Origin: Bacteroidetes bacterium UBA7688
GTDB lineage: Bacteria; Bacteroidota; Bacteroidia; Chitinophagales; Chitinophagaceae
NCBI GenBank assembly: GCA_002482815.1
Contig: DLGS01000422.1
Location: 1-6,580 of the forward strand
DNA: 6,580 bases
Direction: 5' to 3'
Part shown: piece by piece, positions 6,394 through 6,580 of the stretch
Layout: each line of letters opens with the position of its first letter
How positions within the stretch are numbered: position 1 is the first letter of the stretch
Position numbers and translations under genes: made by a program
Notes under the pieces: model-generated
Databases searched by the model: none
What the model saw: the letters and a program-made list of their open reading frames with translations, nothing else
Told to the model about the DNA's origin: nothing

Positions 6394-6454
6394 AATGATT
6401 AGAAAAATTGAATAGATTTATGGAAAAATGCCTCAGATTCTCTTTCAACGGTCG

Positions 6455-6462
6455 CAAAGATA
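6455..6462 (-). promoter_or_regulatory. gltA: Candidate -7 promoter element (TATCTTTG) of citrate synthase
   Basis: On the minus strand TATCTTTG is a perfect match to the Bacteroidota -7 consensus TAnnTTTG. It lies 61 bases before the citrate synthase ATG, which predicts a 5' leader of roughly 55 bases. The DNA upstream is T-rich (several CTTTTC/CTTTC runs) with no clean -33 TTTG at the usual distance. No riboswitch-like structure was seen in the leader. Confidence 0.6.
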
Positions 6463-6548
6463 ACAAAACAGAAGAAAGAAAAGAAGTGGTTTTTTTAAGT
6501 AATTGTTATTGTTGGGTCATTAATTTCTATAGTATAAAACAAGGTAAA

Positions 6549-6580
6549 ATGCCTTATTTAGCTACAAAACAGCAAGCAGG
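6549..6580 (+). CDS. Possible start of a divergent gene, cut by window edge
   Basis: An ATG at 6549, preceded by AAGG five to eight bases upstream, opens a frame (MPYLATKQQA) that stays open for the 10 codons left in the window. The position fits a gene divergent from citrate synthase. So short a frame is open by chance often enough that this is only a possibility, and the product cannot be named. Confidence 0.25.
   Translation, partial: MPYLATKQQA

Noticed and set aside
6541..6556. AAGG/CCTT hairpin near the right edge
   Set aside because: Only four paired bases around a 7- to 8-base loop; too weak for a terminator or operator.

Overview
The window looks like chromosomal DNA from a member of the Bacteroidota, perhaps of the Chitinophagales/Sphingobacteriales type. 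The signs are two perfect TAnnTTTG -7 promoter elements, weak or absent Shine-Dalgarno sequences, lipoprotein signals of the SSC type, a lipid A gene (Gram-negative envelope), a RelE/ParE cassette and DinB protein of Bacteroidota style, and a citrate synthase of the long mitochondrial-like type. No RNA gene, insertion sequence, CRISPR array or phage gene was seen.

Layout. Positions 1-2013 carry two minus-strand genes: glutamate formimidoyltransferase (ftcD-like, upstream) and the lipid A 4'-kinase lpxK (downstream, last residues cut by the window edge). They are 9 bases apart and probably co-transcribed. Positions 2103-3850 hold a plus-strand block: an AT-rich unrecognised lipoprotein, a DinB-family metal-binding protein, and a type II toxin-antitoxin pair with its own candidate promoter. 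A 17-bp perfect hairpin at 3864-3901 closes this block and also serves the converging gene. Positions 3945-4943 (minus) encode a fused MsrB-MsrA methionine sulfoxide reductase with a lipoprotein signal. Positions 5077-6393 (minus) encode citrate synthase, with a terminator behind it and a clear promoter in front. A possible plus-strand gene start lies at 6549, at the right edge.

Working together. The minus-strand genes are conserved metabolic, envelope and repair functions (histidine breakdown, lipid A synthesis, periplasmic protein repair, TCA cycle) and show no single shared pathway. The plus-strand block looks like accessory cargo between them: its lipoprotein gene is far poorer in G+C than its neighbours and the block ends in a toxin-antitoxin module. 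The most notable observation is in that module. The best toxin N-terminus (ATG at 3573) and the toxin body lie in different frames that join at a run of five C (3595-3599). This suggests a one-base deletion that disarmed the toxin, a recoding site, or a sequencing error. I see no clear candidate for a wholly new multi-gene system.
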